Positions 1 to 6,384 of a stretch of DNA of 6,443 nucleotides are shown here, in pieces. The DNA is from Clostridia bacterium (GTDB lineage: Bacteria > Bacillota > Clostridia > TANB77 > CAG-508). The notes below the pieces were generated by a model, which was given only the letters and a program-made list of their open reading frames with translations, did not search any database and had not been told where the DNA came from. The stretch is taken from NCBI GenBank assembly GCA_022790685.1, contig JAAVXQ010000119.1, positions 1 to 6,443 of the forward strand. The letters run 5' to 3'. The translations under genes and the position numbers were made by a program. The first letter of the stretch is position 1. Every line of letters begins with the position of its first letter.

Positions 1-672
1 AGATATATTGCAAATGAGCTAAAATTAAATGAGGAAAATGCAAAACTTGCTGAATTAATTGCTCTTCTTCATGATATAGGAAGATTTGAACAATTAAAAA
101 AATTTGATTCTTATAATGATTTTGAAGAAATGGATCATGCAGAGGCTGGAATTAAATTACTATTTGAAACAAAAGAAGATGGAAAATTATTTATAAGAAA
201 GTTTGTAGAAGAAGAAAAATATGACAGAATAATATATAAAGCAATTAAAAATCATAATAAATATGAAATAGAAAGTAATTTAGATGAAATAGAAAATTTA
301 CATGCTAAACTTATAAGAGATAGTGATAAAATCGATAATTTTAGAGTAAAAGAAAAGGAGAGTACAGAGGCTCTATTTGGAATAAGTATGGAAGAGTTTG
401 AAAAAGAAAAAATTTCTGATTTTATCTTTGAAGATTATAAAAAAGAAAAACTTGTTGATTCAAGAACAGTAGTTACTCATATGGATATGTGGGTTTCATA
501 TTTAGCATTTTTATTTGATTTTAATTTTAAAGAATCAATAGAATATGTAAAAAATAAAAACTATGTAAATATAAATATAGATAGAATAAATTATAAAGAT
601 AAAGATACTTTTAGTAAAATGCAAGAAATAAAGAAAATTTCAAATGAATATATAGAAAAAAGATTAAAATAA
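1..672 (+). CDS. HD-domain metal-dependent phosphohydrolase, 5' end missing
   Basis: The frame is open from the first base of the window to a TAA at 670-672, giving 223 residues. The true start lies upstream; the first in-window ATG (130) falls inside the HD domain and would remove the metal ligands, so it is not the start. LLHDIGRFE (His24-Asp25, window numbering) is the core HD motif. His46 (DHAEAG), His85 (KNHNKYE) and Asp107/Asp109 (IRDSDKIDN) fit the later metal ligands of the HD superfamily. The first His of the H..HD..D signature should lie just upstream of the window. Such proteins usually hydrolyse phosphate esters of nucleotides in the cytosol with bound divalent metals; the substrate cannot be told from this sequence. 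The C-terminal part (about 150-223) is lysine-rich and helical, with no second domain recognised. No clear terminator follows, so some read-through into the next gene is possible. Confidence 0.85.
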   Translation, partial: RYIANELKLNEENAKLAELIALLHDIGRFEQLKKFDSYNDFEEMDHAEAGIKLLFETKEDGKLFIRKFVEEEKYDRIIYKAIKNHNKYEIESNLDEIENLHAKLIRDSDKIDNFRVKEKESTEALFGISMEEFEKEKISDFIFEDYKKEKLVDSRTVVTHMDMWVSYLAFLFDFNFKESIEYVKNKNYVNINIDRINYKDKDTFSKMQEIKKISNEYIEKRLK

Positions 673-698
673 AGTTTACATAAAAATAGAAAAAACTA

Positions 699-727
699 TT
701 GAAATTTGTTTGAAAATCTGGTATAAT
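699..727 (+). promoter_or_regulatory. Sigma-A promoter of the ADA-like gene
   Basis: TTGAAA (699-704), a 17-base spacer and a perfect TATAAT (722-727), preceded by TGG to make an extended -10 (TGnTATAAT). Transcription should start near 734, giving a leader of about 44 bases. A second TTGAAA at 710-715 is too close to the -10 to serve as a -35. The promoter means the downstream gene does not depend on the HD gene for expression. Confidence 0.8.
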
Positions 728-762
728 ATAGAATTAACTAGTATAGTTTAATATAATAAAAG

Positions 763-768
763 AAGGAG
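763..768 (+). promoter_or_regulatory. Ribosome binding site of the ADA-like gene
   Basis: AAGGAG, 9 bases before the ATG at 778, sets the start of the 838-residue protein. No competing in-frame start lies between it and the ATG. Confidence 0.8.
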
Positions 769-777
769 AGTTTTATA

Positions 778-3294
778 ATGAAAAAGCAAAACTATTTTAA
801 TAGATTTTATTTAGATAAAGAAAAAGATATAGTGATTACTTTATATAAAGAAAATGAAGATGAACTTAACTACATTATAGAAACTCCAAATCATCATACA
901 GGAAATTTAATTACAAATTTAGCTAAAGTCTGTAAAGTAGAAACAAAAACAGGCGAAAATGATATGAGAATAATAAAAGGGCGAATTCCAGCTAGTATAA
1001 ATGGAGACAATGAAGAGGTATATATTTTTAGATTAGGTGGAATTAAAATAGCAAATATATATTCAAATGGAACTGTTGAAATGAAAGCAAAAATCCCAGC
1101 TATTACAAAAACTTTAATGGCCCAAACAAAATCATATAAATTAGATATAAACAAAACCATAGTAAAATCTTATGTATATAAAAAGTCAAAATTTAGAACA
1201 GATTTACATACACATATGAATGCAATGTTACCACCAGATGCATTAATTGCTCTTGGAATAAAACATCAAATTAGATATCCTTTATATTACATAAATAAAT
1301 TAGGTTTAAAAATCACAGAAGAACAAACACAAAGATTGGAAATATATAGAGGAGAAATTGAACAAAGATATATTTATAGTGACTTAGAAGGAAAAATCTT
1401 AGATAGAAGAATAAAAGATGAAACATATATAAATTTTGCAGATTTAATTTTAAATAATTTAGAAAATGCAGAAGAAAATATTAATAAAATTAGAAATAGC
1501 TTATGCTTAATAAAAGATGGGCAAGCGGTTTTTACTAATTTAGAAAAATTATATGTATATAGATATGTATTTTGCAAAGGTAGAGACTCTAAAATTAAAA
1601 TAGATTATACTAAAAAAGATATAGATAAATTACCAGATGAAGATGTAAAAGAATATATGTATCAGATGTTAAAAGATGGCAAAAAAGAAAGTAAATATGA
1701 AAAAAACAGTATTTTGCAAGATAAACTTTTATGGATATCAAGAGAATATCAAAAACAAGGAATACAATATGTAGAAATAGCAAATACTGACTTAACTAAA
1801 AAAGGAGAAAAAGGAACATTCTTCTTAGAGCAAATACATGAAATACTACCAGTAGCAGAAAAAGAAACAGGAGTAGCAATTAGGTTTTTAGCTCCTATTA
1901 GAAGAGTATGGCTTACTCCAGTAGAAATAAGAGAGGCATTAGATGTTATAAAAACTTTAGCTAAAAGTCCATATGTAGTAGGAAGCGACATAATAGGTGA
2001 AGAAATAAATGATATCTCAGAATTTAAAGATGTAATAAAAGAATTAGTAGAATATGCAATATATGAAGATAAAGAATTTACAGTAAGAATACATGCAGGA
2101 GAAAATGATGCATATAAAGATAATGTAATAAAATCAATAGAATGTATAAAAAATGCAATTCCTGAAGGAAAAAAAGCACCTAGATTTAGAATAGGACATG
2201 GTTTATATATAGAAGATTTAGATTCTGAAAATGGAAAAAGAATAATAAAAGAGATGAAAGATATAGGAGCCACTTTAGAGTTTCAATTATCATCAAATGT
2301 AAGACTAAATAATTTAACAGAAATAACAAAACATCCTATAAGAAAATATTTAGAAAATGGAATAAAATGTGTTCAAGGAACAGATGGATTTGGAATGTAT
2401 GGTACAGATACCTTTGAAGAACAGATAGCACTTCAAAACTTATTAGAACTAAATGATACAGATTTCATGAAAATGAGAGAAGTAGAAGATGAAATAATAG
2501 AAAACAGCAAAAAATATTTTAAAGAAAAAAGTAAAGCTTTTGAAAAATTATTAAATGGAAGAACAATAACAGAAGCACTTTTAGAATTAGAAGAAAGAAT
2601 CTTTAATGAAGACTTAGAAAATAAAACTGAAATAAAAATCGGAGCAAATTTAAAAGCAGCAGTAGAAGTGCTAAAAGAAAAAATAACAAAATTACCTGAA
2701 GAAAAAGTACCAGTAATTATCGCTGGAGGAAGCTTTAACTCTCAAGGAAGAGAAACAGTTTTAAATGAAAGTGCAAAAAATGCATTAAGAGAATTAGTAG
2801 AAAAGTTAGATGATGAAAAAGCATATTTTGTAGTAGGACATAAAATGCAAGGTTATGAAAAAGCTTTAATAGATTTATCAAGGCAGTTACATAAAAAATT
2901 TCAAATAAACGCAATAGTACCTAAAATGGTATCAGAAGAAGTATCAAAATCTATTCTAAAAAATGAATTAGATGGTGTATGTATTTCAACAGAGCCAGAA
3001 GAACTTGGAATATATAAAAGTTTTAACTATGAGATATTTGAAAGAAGAAGTTCAATAGTTTTAGCCTTTGACGGAAATTCACCAGTGGCAAATTTAGTTC
3101 AAGAAGCAAAAAATGGAAAAGGGAAATCTAAAATATATGTAAATAAAGAAGTAGATACTTTAAGAGAAAAAGCTAAATCTTTAGATGGATATGTAGTAGA
3201 ATTTGACAAATCTGATAGTATAGCTGAAAAAATACTAAAAGATAATCCAGAACTTAGAAGTAAAAAAAGTGCTTTTAAAATGTTTGAAGTATAA
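778..3294 (+). CDS. Large adenosine-deaminase-like hydrolase with C-terminal SLOG/Rossmann-like domain
   Basis: 838 residues, about 2.5 times a classical adenosine deaminase (roughly 330-350). Residues 1-140 are probably beta-rich and unrecognised. The ADA-type barrel motifs follow in order: LHTHMN (His144, His146), GSDIIGEE (402-409), IHAGE (His439, Glu442), RIGHG (His474), LSSN (504-507), KHP (518-520) and QGTDGFG (Asp536). These match the Zn ligands, catalytic Glu and catalytic His of the family. The second Asp of the usual TDD motif is Gly537. About 95 extra residues lie between HxH and HAGE, mainly charged helices at about 160-330. Residues 640-838 form an alpha/beta domain with IIAGGSF (647-653), VVGHKMQGYE (685-694) and FDGNSPVANL (764-773), resembling SLOG/LOG/DprA nucleotide-ligand folds; this is judged by eye. 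No signal peptide or membrane segment is seen, so it is cytosolic. It is a single-gene unit with its own promoter and terminator. Deamination of a purine nucleoside or nucleotide is inferred. A RADAR RdrB-like or signal-gated role is possible but has no support from neighbours. Confidence 0.8.
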   Translation: MKKQNYFNRFYLDKEKDIVITLYKENEDELNYIIETPNHHTGNLITNLAKVCKVETKTGENDMRIIKGRIPASINGDNEEVYIFRLGGIKIANIYSNGTVEMKAKIPAITKTLMAQTKSYKLDINKTIVKSYVYKKSKFRTDLHTHMNAMLPPDALIALGIKHQIRYPLYYINKLGLKITEEQTQRLEIYRGEIEQRYIYSDLEGKILDRRIKDETYINFADLILNNLENAEENINKIRNSLCLIKDGQAVFTNLEKLYVYRYVFCKGRDSKIKIDYTKKDIDKLPDEDVKEYMYQMLKDGKKESKYEKNSILQDKLLWISREYQKQGIQYVEIANTDLTKKGEKGTFFLEQIHEILPVAEKETGVAIRFLAPIRRVWLTPVEIREALDVIKTLAKSPYVVGSDIIGEEINDISEFKDVIKELVEYAIYEDKEFTVRIHAGENDAYKDNVIKSIECIKNAIPEGKKAPRFRIGHGLYIEDLDSENGKRIIKEMKDIGATLEFQLSSNVRLNNLTEITKHPIRKYLENGIKCVQGTDGFGMYGTDTFEEQIALQNLLELNDTDFMKMREVEDEIIENSKKYFKEKSKAFEKLLNGRTITEALLELEERIFNEDLENKTEIKIGANLKAAVEVLKEKITKLPEEKVPVIIAGGSFNSQGRETVLNESAKNALRELVEKLDDEKAYFVVGHKMQGYEKALIDLSRQLHKKFQINAIVPKMVSEEVSKSILKNELDGVCISTEPEELGIYKSFNYEIFERRSSIVLAFDGNSPVANLVQEAKNGKGKSKIYVNKEVDTLREKAKSLDGYVVEFDKSDSIAEKILKDNPELRSKKSAFKMFEV

Positions 3295-3310
3295 AAATTA
3301 AATGATAAAA

Positions 3311-3354
3311 AACCTAAATTGTTAAGCTCAAGAGTTTATCAATTTAGGTTTTTT
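3311..3354 (+). terminator. Intrinsic terminator after the ADA-like gene
   Basis: A perfect 11-bp stem (AACCTAAATTG, 3311-3321, pairing with 3340-3350) runs into TTTTTT. It begins 16 bases after the stop codon. The A-run before the stem pairs with the T-tail, so it could also work on the minus strand, though no minus-strand gene is present. Confidence 0.9.
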
Positions 3355-3517
3355 ATTATGGCAAAATTTATTAAAGAAAAAGAAAATTTTTTAAAAGAAT
3401 ATAAAAATTTAGAATTTATATTTTAAATAAAATTATCAATATTATGAATTTATATAAATAAAAGATATAATTTTAATTTTTTATTCCAGAAATTCTAAAA
3501 ATTAACTACTATAATTA
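3355..3517. other. AT-rich spacer without recognisable gene
   Basis: This is the bulk of the 340-base gap between the ADA-like gene and the CorC-type gene. It is almost entirely A and T. The only open frame is a 22-codon ATG frame at 3358-3426 that begins in the terminator tail and lacks a ribosome binding site. A 9-bp all-AT inverted repeat (TAAAATTAT at 3428-3436 with 3467-3475) is no more than such composition would give by chance. Confidence 0.6.
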
Positions 3518-3546
3518 TTGACAGATGAATATAATATTTATAAAAT
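3518..3546 (+). promoter_or_regulatory. Sigma-A promoter of the CorC-type gene
   Basis: A perfect TTGACA (3518-3523), a 17-base spacer and TAAAAT (3541-3546). The transcript would carry a leader of about 80 bases. A TATAAT at 3530-3535 is only 6 bases from the -35 and cannot pair with it. The -10 lies within one arm of a 12-bp inverted repeat (3533-3544 with 3579-3590) that could be an operator or chance. Confidence 0.7.
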
Positions 3547-3634
3547 TAGTATAAAGCATATTTATAGTTAATATTCAGTTTATAAATATTTAATATAATT
3601 AATCGAAATAAAAAAAATAACATAGGAGAAAAAA

Positions 3635-4981
3635 ATGCAAATTATAGTTTTAATTATTTTAATACTTATAAATGCGTATTTTGCAGCTACTGAAATAGCA
3701 TTTATATCTTTAAATGATGCCAAAATAAATTTAATGGCAAAAGAAGGAAATAAAAAAGCAAAGAAAATTGCAAAAATGTTAAAATCACCTAGTAAATTTT
3801 TATCAACAATACAAATAGGAATTACTTTAGCAGGATTCTTATCAAGTGCTTTTGCAGCAGATGCTTTTGCATCAGAATTAGCACCTATTTTAAATAACAT
3901 AATACCAAGTATTCCATTAGGTGTATGGAATACCATAGCACTTATTTTAATTACAATGATTTTATCATATTTTACAATAATTTTTGGAGAACTTGTTCCT
4001 AAAAGAATAGGAATGAAATATTGTGAACAAGTAGCTTTTGGAACAATAGGTATAATAAGAGTAATTTCTTTTTTGACAGCACCATTTGTAAAAATACTAA
4101 CAATATCAACAAATATAGTTTCAAAAGTATTTGGAGTAAGTGAAAGTGAAGAAGAAACAGTTACAGAAGAAGAAATCAGAATGATGGTAGATGTAGGTGG
4201 AGAAAAAGGAACTATAGCTACTGAAGAAAAAGAAATGATAAATAATGTATTTGAATTTAATAATAGAGCGGTTTCAGAAATTATGGTATATAGAACAGAC
4301 ATATTTGCTATAGAACTAAATACAACAATTTCAGAATTAGAAGAAAGTGGCTTTGATTATAGATACAGTAGAATACCAGTATATGAAGATACAATAGATA
4401 ATATAAAAGGTATTATCTATATGAAAGATATTTTAAGAGAAAGCAAGAATAAAAATACTAAAGTAAAAAAACTTATGAGAGAGGCATATTTTGTTCCAGA
4501 AACTAAAATGATAAATGAGCTTTTTAAGGAACTTCAAAAAGCTAAAATTCAAATAGCAATAGTATTAGATGAGTATGGTGGAACAGCTGGTATGGCGACA
4601 ATGGAAGATGTTTTAGAAGAACTTGTTGGAGACATATATGACGAGTATGATGAAGTTCAAGAAATGTATAAAAAGGTTGATGATAAAACATATATATTTG
4701 ATGCAAGTATTCCTATATATGAACTTGAAAAGATATTAGAAGTAGATATACCAGAGGGAGATTATGATACATTATCAGGATTTTTATTAGACGAATTAGA
4801 TAGAATTCCAAAAGAAAATGAGAAACCTGTTGTTGAGCTAAATTCAGTTACCTTTAAAATAGAAAAATATTCTCATAAAAGAATAATGAAAGTAAAAGCA
4901 ATAAAAAAAGAAATACCTACAGATGATGAAAAAGAGAATGAAGAAGAAGATGAAAATTCTACAGAAAAAGAAGAAAAATAA
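3635..4981 (+). CDS. CNNM/CorC-family membrane protein with CBS pair (putative cation efflux)
   Basis: 448 residues, the usual length for HlyC/CorC family proteins. The N-terminal DUF21/CNNM region has about four hydrophobic segments (roughly 2-24, 58-82, 93-118, 135-160), with the family's AATEIAF near residue 17 and GELVPKR just after the third. A pair of CBS domains follows, with SRIPVYED (245-252) and VLDEYGGTAG (310-319). A CorC_HlyC domain spans about 345-425. The tail from about 425 is a run of Glu, Asp and Lys. The family sits in the cytoplasmic membrane, and Bacillus and Listeria relatives (MpfA) are linked to magnesium export; the older hemolysin label is historical. The ion is not determined by sequence. 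The start is set by AGGAGA (3624-3629), five bases before the ATG. It is likely co-transcribed with the amidotransferase gene, since no strong terminator separates them. Confidence 0.9.
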   Translation: MQIIVLIILILINAYFAATEIAFISLNDAKINLMAKEGNKKAKKIAKMLKSPSKFLSTIQIGITLAGFLSSAFAADAFASELAPILNNIIPSIPLGVWNTIALILITMILSYFTIIFGELVPKRIGMKYCEQVAFGTIGIIRVISFLTAPFVKILTISTNIVSKVFGVSESEEETVTEEEIRMMVDVGGEKGTIATEEKEMINNVFEFNNRAVSEIMVYRTDIFAIELNTTISELEESGFDYRYSRIPVYEDTIDNIKGIIYMKDILRESKNKNTKVKKLMREAYFVPETKMINELFKELQKAKIQIAIVLDEYGGTAGMATMEDVLEELVGDIYDEYDEVQEMYKKVDDKTYIFDASIPIYELEKILEVDIPEGDYDTLSGFLLDELDRIPKENEKPVVELNSVTFKIEKYSHKRIMKVKAIKKEIPTDDEKENEEEDENSTEKEEK

Positions 4982-4988
4982 AATTTGA

Positions 4989-5023
4989 TAATATGTGTAA
5001 GATTTAGGGTCTTACACATATTA
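4989..5023 (+). other. Intercistronic 14-bp hairpin
   Basis: Positions 4989-5002 pair perfectly with 5010-5023 around a seven-base loop (TTTAGGG). The hairpin begins 8 bases after the CorC stop codon and ends 8 bases before the amidotransferase ribosome binding site. No run of T follows, so it is not a standard intrinsic terminator. It may protect or process the mRNA, pause polymerase, or act as a weak terminator that lowers downstream expression. Confidence 0.75.
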
Positions 5024-5042
5024 ATTGTCAGAAAGGAATAAT

Positions 5043-5741
5043 ATGAAACCTATTATAGGAATTGTTGGAAGACCACATACTACATATACAGGAAGAGAAG
5101 TAATTTGTGCATTAGATGATTATAGAAGAGCGGTATCTAATACTGGTGGAATTCCAATAGTGATTTTACCAACTCAAGACATAAGTTATGAACAAACAAG
5201 ACCAGCAGAAGCTTTGAATTTAACTGAAAACGAAAAAGAAGATTTAATTCAGCAAATAAAATTATGCGATGGATTAATATTTCCAGGAGGAAATAGAATA
5301 TATGATTATGATTATTTTGTTTGCAAATATGCTATGGAAAACAATATGAATATTTTAGGTATATGTATGGGAATGCAGTTATTAGCATGTACAGATTGTA
5401 TGGAAGATAGGCATAAAGTTATTGATAAAATAAGTAGTAAAATAAATCATAATAATTTAGAATCAAAGTATGTTCATAAGATAAATATAGAAAAAAATAC
5501 TAAATTATATGAGATAATAGGAAATGAAGAAATAGAAGTAAATAGTAGACATAGATTTTGTGTAAATAGAGTAAAAACCTTTAATATAATAGCAAAATCA
5601 GAAGATGGATATATTGAAGGAATAGAGAAAATGGATAAAAGTTTTATAATGGGACTTCAGTGGCATCCTGAATCCATGGAAGGATATGATGAGTCTATGA
5701 AAAAACTTTTTGAAACTTTTATAAAGGTTTGTAAGAAATAG
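5043..5741 (+). CDS. Class I glutamine amidotransferase, gamma-glutamyl-GABA hydrolase (PuuD/peptidase C26) type
   Basis: 232 residues, near the length of PuuD-type hydrolases. It begins KPIIGIVGRP, as the family does. The motifs are LIFPGG (oxyanion strand), ILGICMGMQ with nucleophile Cys108, VNSRHR (a variant of the usual VNSxHHQ) and LQWHPE with His208 and Glu210, completing the Cys-His-Glu triad. The family cleaves gamma-glutamyl amide bonds, for example gamma-glutamyl-GABA in putrescine breakdown. No other putrescine genes lie here, so the true substrate is uncertain. The ATG at 5043 was chosen because AAAGGAA (5032-5038) sits five bases before it. A TTG at 5025 would add six residues, but it lies upstream of this ribosome binding site and has none of its own. 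The protein is cytosolic, and the gene is probably the second of an operon with the CorC-type gene. Confidence 0.85.
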   Translation: MKPIIGIVGRPHTTYTGREVICALDDYRRAVSNTGGIPIVILPTQDISYEQTRPAEALNLTENEKEDLIQQIKLCDGLIFPGGNRIYDYDYFVCKYAMENNMNILGICMGMQLLACTDCMEDRHKVIDKISSKINHNNLESKYVHKINIEKNTKLYEIIGNEEIEVNSRHRFCVNRVKTFNIIAKSEDGYIEGIEKMDKSFIMGLQWHPESMEGYDESMKKLFETFIKVCKK

Positions 5742-5827
5742 TTAAAAATTTTTCTTTAATAGTAAATACTATAATTTTTAATAGTAGCTAGAATAAGGTA
5801 TATGTATACAAAATTACTATAAAAGTA
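5742..5827. other. AT-rich intergenic segment with weak overlapping hairpins
   Basis: ATAGTA (5759-5764), TACTAT (5767-5772) and ATAGTA (5781-5786) form two mutually exclusive six-bp hairpins; a T-run (5775-5779) follows the first. This may be a weak terminator for the amidotransferase transcript, but the stems contain little G or C. No gene is seen. Confidence 0.35.
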
Positions 5828-5856
5828 TTGACAAAGGATGTAATTGGTTGTATACT
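5828..5856 (+). promoter_or_regulatory. Sigma-A promoter of rpmF
   Basis: Perfect TTGACA (5828-5833), 17-base spacer, TATACT (5851-5856). The leader would be about 65 bases and includes a small hairpin, CATTT-CGT-AAATG (5896-5908), directly before the ribosome binding site. The near-consensus form suits a highly expressed ribosomal protein gene. Confidence 0.85.
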
Positions 5857-5910
5857 ATTTAAGTAACTTTAAGGAAAAATTTAAAATAACATATACATTT
5901 CGTAAATGCT

Positions 5911-5919
5911 AAAGGAGGG
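5911..5919 (+). promoter_or_regulatory. Strong ribosome binding site of rpmF
   Basis: AAAGGAGGG, an almost full anti-Shine-Dalgarno match, eight bases before the ATG at 5928. It is the strongest in the window. Confidence 0.85.
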
Positions 5920-5927
5920 AAATAAAG

Positions 5928-6116
5928 ATGGCACAACCAAAAAGAAGATGGTCTAAAGCAAGAACAGGATTAAAAAGATCAACATGGAAAATAGAAGAAG
6001 AGAATTTATCAACATGTTCACATTGCCATGAACCTGTAAGACAACATACAGTATGTTCAAACTGTGGATACTATGATGGAAAAGAAGTAATAGCAAAAAA
6101 AGAAAAGAAAAACTAA
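5928..6116 (+). CDS. rpmF: 50S ribosomal protein L32
   Basis: 62 residues, the normal size of bacterial L32. The N-terminus MAQPKRRWSKART is the rRNA-binding basic segment. A zinc ribbon follows with four cysteines (30, 33, 43, 46) in two CxxC pairs, so this is the zinc-binding (C+) form. The tail is lysine-rich. The protein is part of the large ribosomal subunit near the peptidyl-transferase region. In many bacteria rpmF follows a DUF177/YceD gene and is cotranscribed with it; here the gene before it is an amidotransferase, and rpmF has its own promoter and terminator, so it is a single-gene unit. Confidence 0.97.
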   Translation: MAQPKRRWSKARTGLKRSTWKIEEENLSTCSHCHEPVRQHTVCSNCGYYDGKEVIAKKEKKN

Positions 6117-6121
6117 TTTTG

Positions 6122-6152
6122 AAAAAGACATATATAAAGTATGTCTTTTTTT
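6122..6152 (+). terminator. Intrinsic terminator of rpmF
   Basis: An 11-bp perfect stem (AAAAAGACATA, 6122-6132, with 6140-6150), a seven-base loop, and a run of seven T (6146-6152). It begins five bases after the stop codon. Confidence 0.93.
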
Positions 6153-6300
6153 GTTGCCTAAAAGAGTGTACTTTTGTTTATACAGTTATATATTTTTAAT
6201 CTATGAACAAAAATCATTGGAAACAGTAAGAGGAATCTCTGCTAAGAAATTTACATACTGCTTGAAGCTAAGAGCTACTAAATAAAGAAGGCATAATCAT
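6153..6300. other. Non-coding segment with nested inverted repeats; possible structured RNA or element remnant
   Basis: No gene start with a ribosome binding site is present. The core 6218-6280 is visibly richer in G and C than the other intergenic DNA here. On the + strand, CAGTA (6224-6228) pairs with TACTG (6256-6260) and encloses AGAG-GAAT-CTCT (6229-6240). AAAAG (6160-6164) pairs with CTTTT (6171-6175), AGCT (6266-6269) with AGCT (6273-6276), and TGCCT (6155-6159) with AGGCA (6289-6293) could close the whole. GCTAAGA occurs twice (6241, 6267). Each stem is short, so a folded RNA is only a hypothesis. No known riboswitch class was recognised. Confidence 0.35.
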
Positions 6301-6336
6301 ATAAAATATAAACCAATTGAAAATATAATATAAATA

Positions 6337-6365
6337 TTGCTAATAAAGAAGTAAAATGATATAAT
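6337..6365 (+). promoter_or_regulatory. Possible promoter of the deaminase gene
   Basis: TTGCTA (6337-6342), 17-base spacer, extended -10 TGATATAAT (6357-6365). The -10 is excellent, the -35 moderate. The start point would fall near 6372, leaving a very short leader that begins at the ribosome binding site; a TTGAAA at 6317 with TAATAA at 6341 (18-base spacer) is a weaker alternative. Confidence 0.5.
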
Positions 6366-6384
6366 TCGAAAAAAGGAGAAAATG

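Noticed and set aside
685..700. Small hairpin AATAG/CTATT after the HD gene
   Set aside because: A five-bp AT stem without a T-run; too weak to be a terminator.
1749..2273. 174-codon minus-strand open frame, and smaller ones at 894-1160 and 1374-1577
   Set aside because: All are antisense to the ADA-like gene, whose motifs run through the same DNA; composition is that of complemented Lys/Glu-rich coding sequence.
2500..3294. Possibility that the C-terminal domain of the ADA-like protein is a separate gene
   Set aside because: The frame is continuous, with no internal ribosome binding site and start at the domain border, so it is one fused polypeptide.
3358..3426. 22-codon ATG frame after the ADA-like gene
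   Set aside because: It starts in the terminator tail, has no ribosome binding site, and is Lys/Phe/Glu-rich as expected by chance.
3580..4302. 240-codon open frame on the minus strand
   Set aside because: It lies opposite the CorC-type gene, whose family motifs are clear. The frame is a shadow created by AT-rich coding and has no recognisable family or ribosome binding site.
5025..5042. TTG start adding six residues to the amidotransferase
   Set aside because: The ribosome binding site (5032-5038) lies inside this extension and is well placed for the ATG at 5043; the family begins at KPIIGI.
6203..6229. Eight-codon ATG frame (MNKNHWKQ) that could be a leader peptide
   Set aside because: No ribosome binding site precedes it, and no attenuator or terminator pair linked to it is visible before the next gene.
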